Of a stretch of DNA of 64,000 bases, positions 28,837-37,584 are shown piece by piece. Origin of the DNA: Cupriavidus sp. MP-37 (GTDB lineage: Bacteria > Pseudomonadota > Gammaproteobacteria > Burkholderiales > Burkholderiaceae); contig NZ_CP085344.1 in the NCBI RefSeq assembly GCF_020618415.1, positions 829,001 to 893,000 on the forward strand, in the 5' to 3' direction. A model generated the notes under the pieces. The model was not told the origin of the DNA and did not search any database. It was given only the letters and a program-made list of their open reading frames with translations. Position 1 is the first letter of the stretch, and each line of letters starts with the position of its first letter. The position numbers were made by a program, and so were the translations under genes.

Positions 28837-29334
28837 TCAGGCCTCGTTGCGGATCAGTTCCAGCAGTCCCCGCATCGCGTGCTCGGCCGCCTGGCGGCGG
28901 ATCTGCCCGCGGTCGCCGCGAAAGCGCTGGGTTTCGGTACGGGTGGTGATGCGGTTGCTCCAGCCGAAGCACACCATGCCCACCGGTTTTTCCGGGGTGC
29001 CGCCGTTCGGGCCGGCGACCCCGGTGATCGACAGTGACACCTGCGCGCGGCTGTTCAGCAGTGCCCCCTCCGCCATGGCGCGCGCGACCTCCTCGCTGAC
29101 CGCGCCGCAGTCGCGGATCAGCTTGGCAGGCACGCCCAGCATGGTCGACTTGGCCTCGTTGGAATACGTGACAAAGCCGCGCTCGAACCAGCCCGACGAG
29201 CCCGACACGTCGGTAATGGCAGCGGCCACCAGGCCGCCGGTGCAGGATTCGGCGGTGGCCAGCATCAGGGATTTGTCGGCTAGGGCGACGCCGGCCTGGA
29301 TGGCGAGCTGGTCGAGCAGGCGGCTGACGGACAT
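28837..29334 (-). CDS. pncC: Nicotinamide-nucleotide amidohydrolase (CinA C-terminal family)
   Basis: A 165-residue protein that deamidates NMN to nicotinate mononucleotide in the pyridine nucleotide cycle. LMLATAESCTGGLVAAAITD contains the catalytic Ser, FVTYSNEAKSTMLGV and SITGVAGPNGGTPEKPVGMV complete the family pattern. It is the stand-alone CinA-C form, without the N-terminal molybdopterin-binding-like domain. It lies about 47 bases downstream of pgpA on the same strand and may share its transcript. Confidence 0.92.
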   Translation of the reverse strand: MSVSRLLDQLAIQAGVALADKSLMLATAESCTGGLVAAAITDVSGSSGWFERGFVTYSNEAKSTMLGVPAKLIRDCGAVSEEVARAMAEGALLNSRAQVSLSITGVAGPNGGTPEKPVGMVCFGWSNRITTRTETQRFRGDRGQIRRQAAEHAMRGLLELIRNEA

Positions 29335-29380
29335 GATGGGTGCAGGGGTTGTTTGGGGAAATCAGTCGGGCGTTCGCCGC

Positions 29381-29947
29381 TCAGAACGAGCGCCACAGCG
29401 CAAACACCAGCAGGGTGTAGAACGCCGCGAAGATGTCGTCGAACATCACGCCGAAGCCGCCGCGCAGGCCCGGGCCTTTCAACGTACGGTCATAGTGGCC
29501 GATCGGCGCCGGCTTGGCGATATCGAACAGGCGGAACCACAGGAACGCGGCGAACTGGCCCCAAAAGCCGGTCGGCATGACAAACGCCAGCACCAGCCAG
29601 AACGCAACGATCTCGTCCCAGACCATGCTGCCGTGGTCGTGCACGCCCATGTCGCGCGCGGTGCGGGCACACGCCCACAGGCCCAGGACAAAGCCGCCGG
29701 CGATGATCCACAGCCAGCTGGCAGGCTCGATCCACAGCGAAATCACCACGAACGAGAGCCAGGCGAACAGCGTGCCGACGGTGCCGGGACCGACCGGCGA
29801 CAGGCCCGAACCGAAGCCGAAGGCGATCAGGTGCGCCGGATGGGCCAGCATGAAGCGCGCGCTCGGGTGCGTGACCTTGACGGTCTGGCCGGCTTCCAGG
29901 GTCAGGGCGGGGTCGCGCGGCGCGGCCCCGGGAGGAAAGGTGGACAT
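29381..29947 (-). CDS. pgpA: Phosphatidylglycerophosphatase A
   Basis: A 188-residue membrane enzyme that dephosphorylates phosphatidylglycerol phosphate. AFGFGSGLSPVGPGTVGTLF near residue 45, VHDHGSMVWDEIVAFWLV and FRLFDIAKPAPIGHYDR give the PgpA acidic and Pro-Gly motifs; four hydrophobic helices are visible. The ATG at 29947 is preferred over the TTG directly before it. The thiL-pgpA-pncC order on one strand is common in proteobacteria. Confidence 0.93.
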   Translation of the reverse strand: MSTFPPGAAPRDPALTLEAGQTVKVTHPSARFMLAHPAHLIAFGFGSGLSPVGPGTVGTLFAWLSFVVISLWIEPASWLWIIAGGFVLGLWACARTARDMGVHDHGSMVWDEIVAFWLVLAFVMPTGFWGQFAAFLWFRLFDIAKPAPIGHYDRTLKGPGLRGGFGVMFDDIFAAFYTLLVFALWRSF

Positions 29948-30072
29948 CAAAGTTGGCTCGTGTGGTGCGGATACGGCTTATGGTTATGGCCGGCTTGCGC
30001 TGCGATGCGTGCGGGACTCCCGTGCCCGCGCAGGCGCCGATGCCGGCATCATGACATGCCTGTGACCCGGTG

Positions 30073-31053
30073 TCAGGGGGCAGCGAAATGGTCGAAGCTG
30101 GCGCCCTCGTAGCGGGTCGGGTTGCCGGCGCGGTCGACCAGCCGCAGGCCCGGCTCGGGCGTGATCGCGCCGACACGCGTCAGCGGCAACGCCAGCCGCT
30201 CGCCGATCGCGGCAATGGCGTCGCGGTGGCCGGCCGGCGCGGTGAAGCACAGTTCATAGTCGTCGCCGCCGGCCAGCACGCATTCGCGCTGGATCGCGTC
30301 GGGCTGGCCGGCCAGCACTGCCGAGCGGGGCAGGGCATCGACATCGACCAGCGCGCCGACCTGTGAGCGCGCCAGGATATGGCCGAGGTCGCCCACCAGG
30401 CCGTCGGAGACGTCCAGTGCGGCATGCGCCACGCCGCGCAAGGCCATGCCCAGCGCCACCCGTGGCGTGGGGGTGTCCATGCGCGGGCGGACCTGGCTGA
30501 ATTCGGGTTCGGGCAGCAGCCATTCGCCACGGCAATCGCCCAGCGCCAGGCGCGCATCGCCCAGGGTGCCGGAGATCCAGATATCGTCGCCTGGGCGGGC
30601 GGCGTCGCGGCGCAGGGCCGCGCGCAGCGGCACATCGCCGAATACCGTCAACGACAGCGTCAGCGGGCCGCGCGTGGTATCGCCCCCCACCAGTTCGCAG
30701 CCGTGTTCGTCGGCCAGCGCCAGCATGCCGCCGGCCAGTTCGGCCAGCCACTCGGGCTCGGCCTCGGGCAGTGCCAGCGCCAGCGTGAAGGCGCGGGGCT
30801 CGGCGCCCATGGCGGCCAGGTCGGACAGGTTCACGGCCAGGGCCTTGTGGCCGAGGGCGCGCGGCGCTACGTCCGCGAAGAAATGCCGGCCGCTGACCAG
30901 CATGTCGGTGCTGATCGCCAGATGGTGGCCGGGACGGCCCTCGACCAGCGCGCAGTCATCGCCCACGCCGAGCGCGGCCTTGCGCACCGGCCGCGTGAAG
31001 TAGCGGCGGATCAGGTCGAACTCGGAAAGCTGGGCGGGCTGGGCGTTGGGCAT
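30073..31053 (-). CDS. thiL: Thiamine-monophosphate kinase
   Basis: A 326-residue enzyme that phosphorylates thiamine phosphate to the active diphosphate. LSEFDLIRRYFTRP, LGVGDDCALVEGRPGH, ISTDMLVSGRHFF and VNLSDLAAMGAEPRAF give the metal-binding Asp residues of the ThiL/PurM fold. The ATG at 31053 fits the conserved N-terminus; a further 53 upstream codons are not conserved. It is divergent from maeB and heads a possible thiL-pgpA-pncC transcript. Confidence 0.94.
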   Translation of the reverse strand: MPNAQPAQLSEFDLIRRYFTRPVRKAALGVGDDCALVEGRPGHHLAISTDMLVSGRHFFADVAPRALGHKALAVNLSDLAAMGAEPRAFTLALALPEAEPEWLAELAGGMLALADEHGCELVGGDTTRGPLTLSLTVFGDVPLRAALRRDAARPGDDIWISGTLGDARLALGDCRGEWLLPEPEFSQVRPRMDTPTPRVALGMALRGVAHAALDVSDGLVGDLGHILARSQVGALVDVDALPRSAVLAGQPDAIQRECVLAGGDDYELCFTAPAGHRDAIAAIGERLALPLTRVGAITPEPGLRLVDRAGNPTRYEGASFDHFAAP

Positions 31054-31315
31054 TGTCGAGCGGCGGCCCGGGCGGGCGGATGGGGTGACGGCGGTTTTCG
31101 AGGGAGATCCGTGGCGTTTGCCGGCCGTTCCCTGGAACGCAGGCGGCGTCAGCATGGGGCGCATCCGGCGTTTCAGCAAGATACTGCCGCGCATCACAGC
31201 CATGACCGCCATGCGCTGCGGCGCTCCGGCGCGCGCACGCTACGCTTGCTGGTGTTGCCCCCGAGGATGGGGCATATTGTACCGAATCGCAAAGGTGCCC
31301 CAAGCAAAAGGCTTA

Positions 31316-31344
31316 TTGTGAAATAGTTTTTCACTATATAAAAT
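31316..31344 (+). promoter_or_regulatory. Promoter of maeB with an inverted repeat in the spacer
   Basis: TTGTGA (31316-31321), a 17-base spacer and TAAAAT (31339-31344) in an AT-rich island. GTGAA (31318-31322) and TTCAC (31330-31334) form an inverted repeat inside the promoter, the position expected for a repressor site. The rest of the 390-base gap between thiL and maeB shows nothing else I can name. Confidence 0.5.
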
Positions 31345-31443
31345 GCTGGGTTCCAAAGGAAGAGAAGGGCGGACGCGTGGAGCCGGTCCGCCGATCGTCC
31401 CCCGCCTTGTCAATGACGGCTCCACCGATTGGAAGATGCGCCG

Positions 31444-33765
31444 ATGACCAGCCCACAGTCCCCGTCCCAAGACGATCTGAAACAGCAGCAGCGCGAGGCG
31501 CTGCGCAAAGCGGCGCTCGAGTATCACGAGTTTCCCACCCCCGGCAAGATCTCGGTCACGCCGACCAAGCCGCTGTCGAACCAGCGCGACCTGGCTCTGG
31601 CCTATTCGCCGGGCGTGGCCGCGGCATGTGAAGAAATCGTTTCCGATCCGGCCAACTCGTTCCGCTACACCGCGCGCGGCAACCTGGTCGCGGTGATCAC
31701 CAACGGCACCGCCGTGCTGGGGCTGGGCGACATCGGCGCCGCGGCCTCCAAGCCGGTGATGGAAGGCAAGGGCGGGCTGTTCAAGAAATTTGCCGGTATC
31801 GACGTGTTCGATATCGAAATCGACGAGAAGGACCCGGAAAAGCTGGTCCAGATCATCGCCGCGCTGGAGCCCACCTTCGGCGGCATCAACCTGGAAGACA
31901 TCAAGGCACCGGAGTGCTTCTACGTCGAGCGCAAGCTGCGCGAGAAGATGAAGATCCCCGTCTTCCACGACGACCAGCACGGCACCGCCATCGTGGTGGC
32001 CGCGGCCATCATCAACGGCCTGAAAGTGGTCGGCAAGGACATCCGCCAGGTCAAGCTGGTCGCCTCGGGCGCCGGCGCCGCCGCGCTGGCCTGCCTGGAC
32101 CTGCTGGTCGACATCGGCCTGCCGATCGAGAACATCTGGGTGACCGACCTCGCCGGCGTGGTCTATGAGGGCCGTACCGAGCTGATGGACCCCGAAAAGG
32201 CCCGCTTCTCGCAAAAGACCGACAAGCGCAAGCTGGGCGAAGTGATCGACGGCGCCGACATCTTCCTGGGCCTGTCCGCGGCGGGCGTGCTGAAGCAGGA
32301 CATGGTCCAGCGCATGGCCGACAAGCCGCTGGTGCTGGCGCTGGCCAACCCGAATCCGGAAATCTCGCCGGAACTGGTCAAGGAAGTGCGTCCGGACGCG
32401 GTGATGGCCACCGGCCGTACCGACTACCCGAACCAGGTCAACAACGTCCTGTGCTTCCCGTTCATCTTCCGCGGGGCGCTGGACTGCGGCGCCACCACCA
32501 TCACGCGCGAGATGGAAATCGCCGCGGCCAATGCGCTGGCCGAACTGGCGCGCCAGGAGCAGAGCGATATCGTCGCCACCGCCTACGGCATCCAGGACCT
32601 GTCGTTCGGTCCCGAATACCTGATTCCGAAGCCGTTCGACCCGCGCCTGATCGTCAAGGTGGCGCCGGCGGTGGCCGAAGCCGCGATGAAGTCCGGCGTG
32701 GCCGCGCGCCCGATCGAGGACATGGACGCGTACCGCCTGCAGCTGCAGCAGTTCGTGTACCACTCCGGCACGGTGATGAAGCCGATCTACGCCGCCGCGC
32801 GCAAGGTCGAGATGGAGAAGAAGCGCATCGTCTTCGCCGAGGGCGAGGAAGAGCGCGTGCTGCGCGCGGTGCAGGTGATCGTCGATGAAAAGCTGGCCAA
32901 CCCGATCCTGATCGGCCGCCCGGCGGTGCTGCAGCACCGCATCGAGCGCTTCGGCCTGCGCCTGCGCGCCGGCGTGGACTTCACCGTGGTCAACCCGGAA
33001 CACGACGAGCGCTTCCGCGACTATTCGGACGCCTACTACCGCATGATGGCCCGCCAGGGCATCACGCCGCAGTACGCCAAGCTGGAAATGCGCCGCCGCA
33101 CCACGCTGATCGGCGCGATGTTGGTGCACAAGGGCGAGGCCGACGGCATGATCTGCGGCACCGTCAGCAACACCGCGGCGCACCTGCGCTATATCGACCA
33201 GGTGCTGGGCGGCACCAACAAGGTCTATGCGGCGATGAACGGACTGGTGCTGCCGGGCCGCCAGATCTTCCTGGTCGACACCCATGTCAACGTCGACCCG
33301 AGCGCCGAGGAACTGGCGGCGATCACGCTGATGGCCGCCGAGGAGCTGAAGCGCTTCGGCATCGAACCCAAGGTCGGCCTGCTGTCGCACTCGAACTTCG
33401 GCTCGTCCGAGGCGCCGTCGGCGCGCAAGATGCGCGAGACCCTCGCCATCCTGCGCGAGCAGGCCCCGGAACTGGAGATCGACGGCGAGATGCACGGCGA
33501 CTGCGCACTCGACCAGAAGCTGCGCGACCAGCTGGTGCCGGACGGCACGCTCAAGGGCGAAGCCAACCTGCTGGTGTGCCCGAACATCGATGCGGCCAAC
33601 ATCTCGTACAACCTGCTCAAGGTTGCCGCGGGCAACAATGTCGCGATCGGGCCGATCCTGCTGGGCGTGAAGGCGCCGGTGCACATCCTGACGCCGTCGG
33701 CAACGGTGCGCCGCATCGTCAACATGACGTCGCTGGTGGTGGTCGACGCCGCCGCCAAGCGCTAA
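31444..33765 (+). CDS. maeB: NADP-dependent malic enzyme with C-terminal phosphotransacetylase-like domain
   Basis: A 773-residue two-domain enzyme that decarboxylates malate to pyruvate with NADP+. Residues 1 to about 430 are the malic enzyme ([67 protein letters not shown]). Residues from about 440 are a phosphate acetyl/butyryltransferase-like domain ([39 protein letters not shown]), probably a regulatory site for acetyl-CoA rather than an active transferase, as known for MaeB. I chose the ATG at 31444; an upstream in-frame start exists at 31429. A terminator follows at 33804. Confidence 0.95.
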   Translation: MTSPQSPSQDDLKQQQREALRKAALEYHEFPTPGKISVTPTKPLSNQRDLALAYSPGVAAACEEIVSDPANSFRYTARGNLVAVITNGTAVLGLGDIGAAASKPVMEGKGGLFKKFAGIDVFDIEIDEKDPEKLVQIIAALEPTFGGINLEDIKAPECFYVERKLREKMKIPVFHDDQHGTAIVVAAAIINGLKVVGKDIRQVKLVASGAGAAALACLDLLVDIGLPIENIWVTDLAGVVYEGRTELMDPEKARFSQKTDKRKLGEVIDGADIFLGLSAAGVLKQDMVQRMADKPLVLALANPNPEISPELVKEVRPDAVMATGRTDYPNQVNNVLCFPFIFRGALDCGATTITREMEIAAANALAELARQEQSDIVATAYGIQDLSFGPEYLIPKPFDPRLIVKVAPAVAEAAMKSGVAARPIEDMDAYRLQLQQFVYHSGTVMKPIYAAARKVEMEKKRIVFAEGEEERVLRAVQVIVDEKLANPILIGRPAVLQHRIERFGLRLRAGVDFTVVNPEHDERFRDYSDAYYRMMARQGITPQYAKLEMRRRTTLIGAMLVHKGEADGMICGTVSNTAAHLRYIDQVLGGTNKVYAAMNGLVLPGRQIFLVDTHVNVDPSAEELAAITLMAAEELKRFGIEPKVGLLSHSNFGSSEAPSARKMRETLAILREQAPELEIDGEMHGDCALDQKLRDQLVPDGTLKGEANLLVCPNIDAANISYNLLKVAAGNNVAIGPILLGVKAPVHILTPSATVRRIVNMTSLVVVDAAAKR

Positions 33766-33803
33766 CTCAATTCCGCTGGCCCTGGCCGGGCCAATGTGAC
33801 GGA

Positions 33804-33829
33804 AAGCCGGGTTCGCCCGGCTTTTTTTG
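33804..33829 (+). terminator. Rho-independent terminator of maeB
   Basis: Stem AGCCGGG/CCCGGCT with loop TTCG and seven T. The remaining sequence to 34125 holds only a small GTATG/CATAC inverted repeat (33850-33865) and no gene. Confidence 0.9.
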
Positions 33830-34125
33830 TCCCTGCGCAAGGGTGGTTAGTATGCGCACACATACGCTTAACATATTGAAACAATTGAGGAAATCGCGCT
33901 GCAACAGAGCCGGGATTGATTAATTGCGTGCATGCGCGTAACCTTACGCCTTTGATACAGGCGCTCGCCATGAGCGCCCCGGTGCGGCCGGCATTCCTCG
34001 CGCGACGCTTCACGCAGCGCAGAGGGGCAGGCCAGGGTGGCCCGGACAGATCGTCTACCCAACCAGCGGCAGGCTCGATTTCCGGTTCAACCAAGACAAG
34101 CAACGTGGGTTTCCAAGTTTCTCCG

Positions 34126-34515
34126 ATGCGGCACGCAACGCGCATGCTGGCCCGGTCCCTGACCGGCGCGGCGCTGGTGCTGGCCCTGGCGCAGCCGACG
34201 CTGGCGCGCCAGGCGCAGACCGAAGGGCTGGGAACCATTGCAGTGCAGCAGTTGCCCAACGAAGCGCGGCAGACCCTGGAGCGCATCGAAGCCGGCGGCC
34301 CGTTCCCGTATGACAAGGACGGCTCGAGATTCGGCAATTACGAACGCATCCTGCCGCTAAAAGAACGCGGTTATTACCGCGAATACACGGTCAAGAGCGC
34401 CAGGAGCCGGAACCGGGGAGCCAAGCGGATCGTCTGCGGCGGGGAACAGCGCGCTGCCAACGATTGTTACTACACGGAAGACCACTACAACAGCTTCAAA
34501 CGGATACTCAAATGA
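34126..34515 (+). CDS. Secreted barnase-like (N1/T1 family) ribonuclease
   Basis: A 129-residue protein with a signal peptide (MRHATRMLARSLTGAALVLA to about QPTLARQ) and a mature microbial RNase fold. The catalytic set of the barnase/RNase Sa family is visible: Glu86 in YYREYTVK, Arg97 or Arg101 in NRGAKRIV, and His120 in TEDHYNSF. Cys104 and Cys114 could form a disulfide. It would cleave RNA after guanosine. The ATG at 34126 lies at the signal-peptide start; the frame is open 70 codons further up without conservation. Its TGA overlaps the ATG of the barstar-like inhibitor gene, which is the expected partner. Confidence 0.85.
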   Translation: MRHATRMLARSLTGAALVLALAQPTLARQAQTEGLGTIAVQQLPNEARQTLERIEAGGPFPYDKDGSRFGNYERILPLKERGYYREYTVKSARSRNRGAKRIVCGGEQRAANDCYYTEDHYNSFKRILK

Positions 34516-35129
34516 TGACTGACATTTTCGGACTGGGCGACGCCCTTGCCGCCCGCGAAGAGCGCGGCGCCGGAGATGGCTGGCAGCGGGCTCAGCAGCA
34601 GGCCCAGAACCTATACGACAACGTGCTGATGATGCCGAGCCACGAGCTCATGCAAAAACTCCCGCCCGCGACCGTGCCCGTGGCCATGCCCACCGGTCCC
34701 GGTTGGAACGACGGCACCAGCGAGGGGGCCATGAACCTGTTCAAGACGGTGCGTCCGAACATCGTCCAGTCGATCCGCGCCTTCCGCGTGCCGGAACTGG
34801 CCCAGGCGGCGGCCGATCTCGGCCAGCATTTCCTCTATGCCAATTGCGCGCATTGCGCGAGCAAGGCGGAGATCCTGGAAACCATCGCCACCTCGTTCAC
34901 CTTCCCCAAGCATTTCGGCAAGAATTTCGACGCGCTGGCCGACTGCCTGACCGACATGATCTACAAGGCCGGCCCGCAGCCGGGTTTCGTGATCGTGCTG
35001 GAAGGCTTGCCGATTGCGCAGAAGTTCGACAAGGAAGCGCGCGAAGTGCTGCTCGACGTGTTCCGCGACGCCGCCGAGTTCTGGGGCGAGCGCAAGGTGC
35101 AGTTCCGCGTGTTCTATTCGTTCGCCTGA
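34512..35129 (+). CDS. Barstar-family ribonuclease inhibitor with a long N-terminal extension
   Basis: A 205-residue protein. Residues about 105-205 (CASKAEILETIATSFTFPKH, FGKNFDALADCLTDMI, GFVIVLEGLPIAQKF, FWGERKVQFRVFYSF) match barstar, which caps the active site of barnase-type RNases in the cytoplasm. The first 100 residues (including NLYDNVLMMPSHELMQKLPP) are an extension not present in the 90-residue classical barstar; its role is unknown. The ATG at 34512 overlaps the stop of the RNase gene (ATGATGA), coupling inhibitor to toxin synthesis. A strong terminator follows. Confidence 0.85.
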   Translation: MMTDIFGLGDALAAREERGAGDGWQRAQQQAQNLYDNVLMMPSHELMQKLPPATVPVAMPTGPGWNDGTSEGAMNLFKTVRPNIVQSIRAFRVPELAQAAADLGQHFLYANCAHCASKAEILETIATSFTFPKHFGKNFDALADCLTDMIYKAGPQPGFVIVLEGLPIAQKFDKEAREVLLDVFRDAAEFWGERKVQFRVFYSFA

Positions 35130-35153
35130 TTGGTTCTGTGTGCAGTCTCATGT

Positions 35154-35179
35154 AAAAAGCCCGCAATTGCGGGCTTTTT
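35154..35179 (+). terminator. Rho-independent terminator after the barstar gene
   Basis: AAAAAGCCCGC, a short loop, and GCGGGCTTTTT. It closes the ribonuclease-inhibitor pair. Confidence 0.9.
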
Positions 35180-35220
35180 GCTTATTGTTGCCAACAAGCG
35201 TTGAATCCCGCTTGTTTGCT

Positions 35221-35380
35221 CCCTCTCCCGCCTGCGGGAGAGGGTTGGGGTGAGGGCAGGCGCGGGCCGAAGCCATCGTGCTGGAAAAAACCGTTTGCTT
35301 TGCCAAGGTCGGCTTTGGGAAAAAACCGCTGGCCCCGCTTCATGTGGTTCCTAGCTAGACCACCCCTCACCCCGACCCTT
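35221..35380. repeat. Left part of a composite extragenic palindrome, interrupted by the IS
   Basis: CCCTCTCCCGC, CT, GCGGGAGAGGG followed by TTGGGGTGAGGGC (35221-35257) is the left unit of the repeat family seen intact at 50357, 57480 and 60612. The inverted right unit starts at 35363 (CCCCTCACCCCGACCCT) and is cut at 35379; its remaining palindrome reappears beyond the IS at 36813. The unit spacing is larger here (about 105 bases) than in the other copies (about 45). Confidence 0.8.
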
Positions 35381-35395
35381 ATATGAACACCGCCC

Positions 35396-35659
35396 CGGTT
35401 GCAAGGTTTTGGAACCAGCTTGACGTCGCAGGATGGGGCTGCTGCCTTATATCCGGCCTGGAGCGAGTACTTGTTCTCGCGGGCCACAATGGAAGCTGCT
35501 GAGAACCGTCCTCAATCTCTCGCCACGGGCTTGTAAGCCGCTTGGGTTGGGGCAGGTTTGGGTTCCCACGGTCCTACCTGTTTCGTCATTGCTGTTTCTT
35601 GCCTGTGCAGCCGTGAAGGTTAATCAAGCGCTGGTTAAGGGAAGGTGATGCCCCCCGGC
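35396..35659 (-). ncRNA. Candidate guide (bridge/seek) RNA region of the IS1111-like element
   Basis: This 264-base non-coding stretch lies inside the element, between the transposase stop and the inverted repeat. In IS1111-subgroup elements the RNA that guides target choice is encoded on this side. It contains CCCCAACCC on the minus strand (35552-35544), identical to nine bases of the extragenic palindrome that the element targets. Open frames crossing it have no coding character. RNA ends and folding are not determined. Confidence 0.45.
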
Positions 35660-36682
35660 TCAGGCCGGGCGCAAGCTCACATGTCCGGGATCGTATTGGC
35701 GCCCATGGGCCATTAATGCCCAGGCTGTCCGGGCGATCTTGTTGGCCAGCGCCACGACCACCACGTTCTTGGGGCGCCGCTGCAGCATGGACAGTGCCCA
35801 GGCCGGCGGATGTTTGGTGCGCGTGAGCATCGTGCGTCCGGCGTTGACCAACTGTCGTCGCACGTAAGCGTCGCCGCGCTTGCTGATGTGACCGAGCCGT
35901 ACGTTGCCGCCCGTGCCGGTCTGCGCGGGAACCAGTCCCAGGCTTGCAGCGAAGGCTCTGCCTGAGCGGAAGGCCTGGGCACAGCCCATGGTCGCGACCA
36001 AGGCGGTGGCGGTAATGGGGCCGACGCCGGGAATCTTCTCCACGATCTGCGCGGCCGGATCAGACCTCAGCCATTCCTGGAGGTCACGCTCAACCAGTTG
36101 GATCTGTTCGTCGAGTTCGCGCAGCGCACAGACCTGCCGCTCCAGCGCGCGCATCAACAAGGGCGGTACGACCTGAGCGACCTCAGCCCAGCGCTGGCGC
36201 AGCTCGGCCCGGAAGGCCAGCCGCCCCGTGCGGAAGTGCAGGCCATATTCGCCCAGCAGCCCGCGCATCTGGTTGCTCTGCCGGGTGCGCGTCTTGACCA
36301 GCCCGTCCCGTATACGATGCAACGAGAGCACAGCCTGCTGCGCTTCGGTCTTGACCGACACGACCGGCATGTCGGGTTGCCGGGCTGCAGTCCAGATGGC
36401 TCGGGCGTCCGCCGCGTCGTTCTTGTTCGTACGCACGAAGGCGCGTACGTAACCCGGGTTGAGCAACACCACTTCGTGGCCAAGGCTCTGGATCTTGCGC
36501 GCCCACCAGTGGGCACCGCCACAGGCCTCCAGTGCGATCTGCCCAGGCTGGCAATTGGACAGGAATTCGATGAGCGCGGTGCGGCTGAATCGCCGGTTCT
36601 GGGGCTTCCCCGTAATGGGGTCTATCCAGTACATCTGGAACACTGTCTTTGCAATGTCCAGCCCATATGTCATAGCATTCAT
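35660..36682 (-). CDS. IS110-family transposase
   Basis: A 340-residue transposase starting MNAMTYGLDIAKTVFQMYWI. The N-terminal DEDD RuvC-like domain shows the catalytic Asp in GLDIAKT, Glu in LEACGGAHWWA and the NKNDAADARAIW motif; the C-terminal Transposase_20 domain has IPGVGPITATALVAT, GRAFAASLGLVPAQTGTGG and SKRGDAYVRRQLVNAGR, with the serine-region typical of IS110. It appears intact. I chose the ATG at 36682, though an upstream in-frame ATG at 36733 is possible. The element lies between the ribonuclease pair and the yidB-like gene. Confidence 0.92.
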   Translation of the reverse strand: MNAMTYGLDIAKTVFQMYWIDPITGKPQNRRFSRTALIEFLSNCQPGQIALEACGGAHWWARKIQSLGHEVVLLNPGYVRAFVRTNKNDAADARAIWTAARQPDMPVVSVKTEAQQAVLSLHRIRDGLVKTRTRQSNQMRGLLGEYGLHFRTGRLAFRAELRQRWAEVAQVVPPLLMRALERQVCALRELDEQIQLVERDLQEWLRSDPAAQIVEKIPGVGPITATALVATMGCAQAFRSGRAFAASLGLVPAQTGTGGNVRLGHISKRGDAYVRRQLVNAGRTMLTRTKHPPAWALSMLQRRPKNVVVVALANKIARTAWALMAHGRQYDPGHVSLRPA

Positions 36683-36812
36683 TTGGGCTCTCCTCGACCT
36701 TGAGTGTTGGATCGAACTTTCACTCTGGCACATCGATGCCGTCGGTCAAGCGAGAGCCCCTTTGTTTTCTAGGCCGCGGCCTGGCTTGGCGGTGGATGGG
36801 CGGTGTTCATTC

Positions 36813-36840
36813 CATCTCTCCCCATGAGGGGAGAGGGGGA
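36813..36840. repeat. Right remnant of the IS-interrupted extragenic palindrome
   Basis: CTCTCCCC-AT-GAGGGGAGAG plus GGGGA. Placed next to the left flank at 35379 it restores a CCCTCACCCC...CCCTCTCCCC palindrome half. The sequence from here to 36900 holds no gene. Confidence 0.7.
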
Positions 36841-36900
36841 ACACCCTTGGGCTAGTTCGGGCGGCTTGGGAGCACCCAACACCGTCGGCCCCTTCTATGC

Positions 36901-37527
36901 CTACTCCTGCGCCGGCACATGGCCATGCGGCGTGAGCCGGTCGATCAGCTCCGGCAGGCCTTCGCTCAACTGCGCCGCGACGTCGTCCTGCGACATGCCG
37001 GTGCTCTGCGCCAGCGACTGCAGCGCGCCGGTGTCGTTCAGCGCATCGCTCAGCGCCGACGGCGTGACCGGCTGGTTGGCGCCGCTGCCGATCCACGAAT
37101 TGACCTGTTCACCGAGCCCGGCCTGCGCCAGGATCTGCTGCAGCGCGCCGATACCGCCGGCGGCCGCGCCCAGTGCCTGGCTGTTGGCTGGCGCGCCGCC
37201 CTGGCCGCCCAGCAGGCCGCCGAGCAGCGAGCCCAGGTCGAGTCCGCCGGTAGCCCCGCCCGGCGCGGCGCCGGCACCGCCGCCAAGCATGCCGCCCAGC
37301 AGCCCGCCGAGGCTGCCCAGCCCGCCCAGGCCATCATCGGACGCGGCCGCACCGCCGGCGGCATCGCCGCCTTGCGCGCGGCTGCGCATGGCCAGCGTTG
37401 CCAGCAGGCCGAGCGCAATCATCAGCTTGGGGTCGAGCCCGCCGGCCTGGCCGGCCTGGCCGTCCTCACCGCGCGCGCCGCCGAGCTGGCCGAGCACACC
37501 GCCCAGCACGCTATCGAGTAGTCCCAT
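36901..37527 (-). CDS. YidB-family (DUF937) protein
   Basis: A 208-residue protein starting MGLLDSVLGGVLGQLGGARG. The middle is a Gly/Leu/Ala-rich low-complexity stretch (GGLGSLGGLLGGMLGGG), and the C-terminal third (LAQAGLGEQVNSWIGSGANQ, MSQDDVAAQLSEGLPELIDR, LTPHGHVP) is the conserved YidB/DUF937 domain. Family function is unknown. The ATG at 37527 is preceded by AAGGAG. It lies downstream of rsmE on the same strand. Confidence 0.88.
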   Translation of the reverse strand: MGLLDSVLGGVLGQLGGARGEDGQAGQAGGLDPKLMIALGLLATLAMRSRAQGGDAAGGAAASDDGLGGLGSLGGLLGGMLGGGAGAAPGGATGGLDLGSLLGGLLGGQGGAPANSQALGAAAGGIGALQQILAQAGLGEQVNSWIGSGANQPVTPSALSDALNDTGALQSLAQSTGMSQDDVAAQLSEGLPELIDRLTPHGHVPAQE

Positions 37528-37584
37528 GGTCGACTCCTTTCAGTCAGGGTTGCAAGGTGACGCAGGGCCGGGCCGGCCCCGTCG

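Larger units (their letters stand above)
35381..36813 (-). mobile_element. IS110-family (IS1111-like) insertion sequence inside an extragenic palindrome
   Basis: Perfect 13-bp inverted repeats, ATGAACACCGCCC at 35383-35395 and GGGCGGTGTTCAT at 36798-36810, enclose the transposase gene. Subterminal inverted repeats a few bases inside the ends are the hallmark of the IS1111 subgroup. The flanks CCCCTCACCCCGACCCT on the left and CTCTCCCCATGAGGGGAGAG on the right join into one half of the local extragenic palindrome, so the target is clear. The exact ends are uncertain by a few bases. The total is about 1.43 kb, and 260 bases downstream of the transposase gene are non-coding. Confidence 0.85.

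Noticed and set aside
35433..35648. A 71-codon plus-strand frame next to the transposase
   Set aside because: No ribosome site or domain; it lies in the non-coding end of the insertion sequence.
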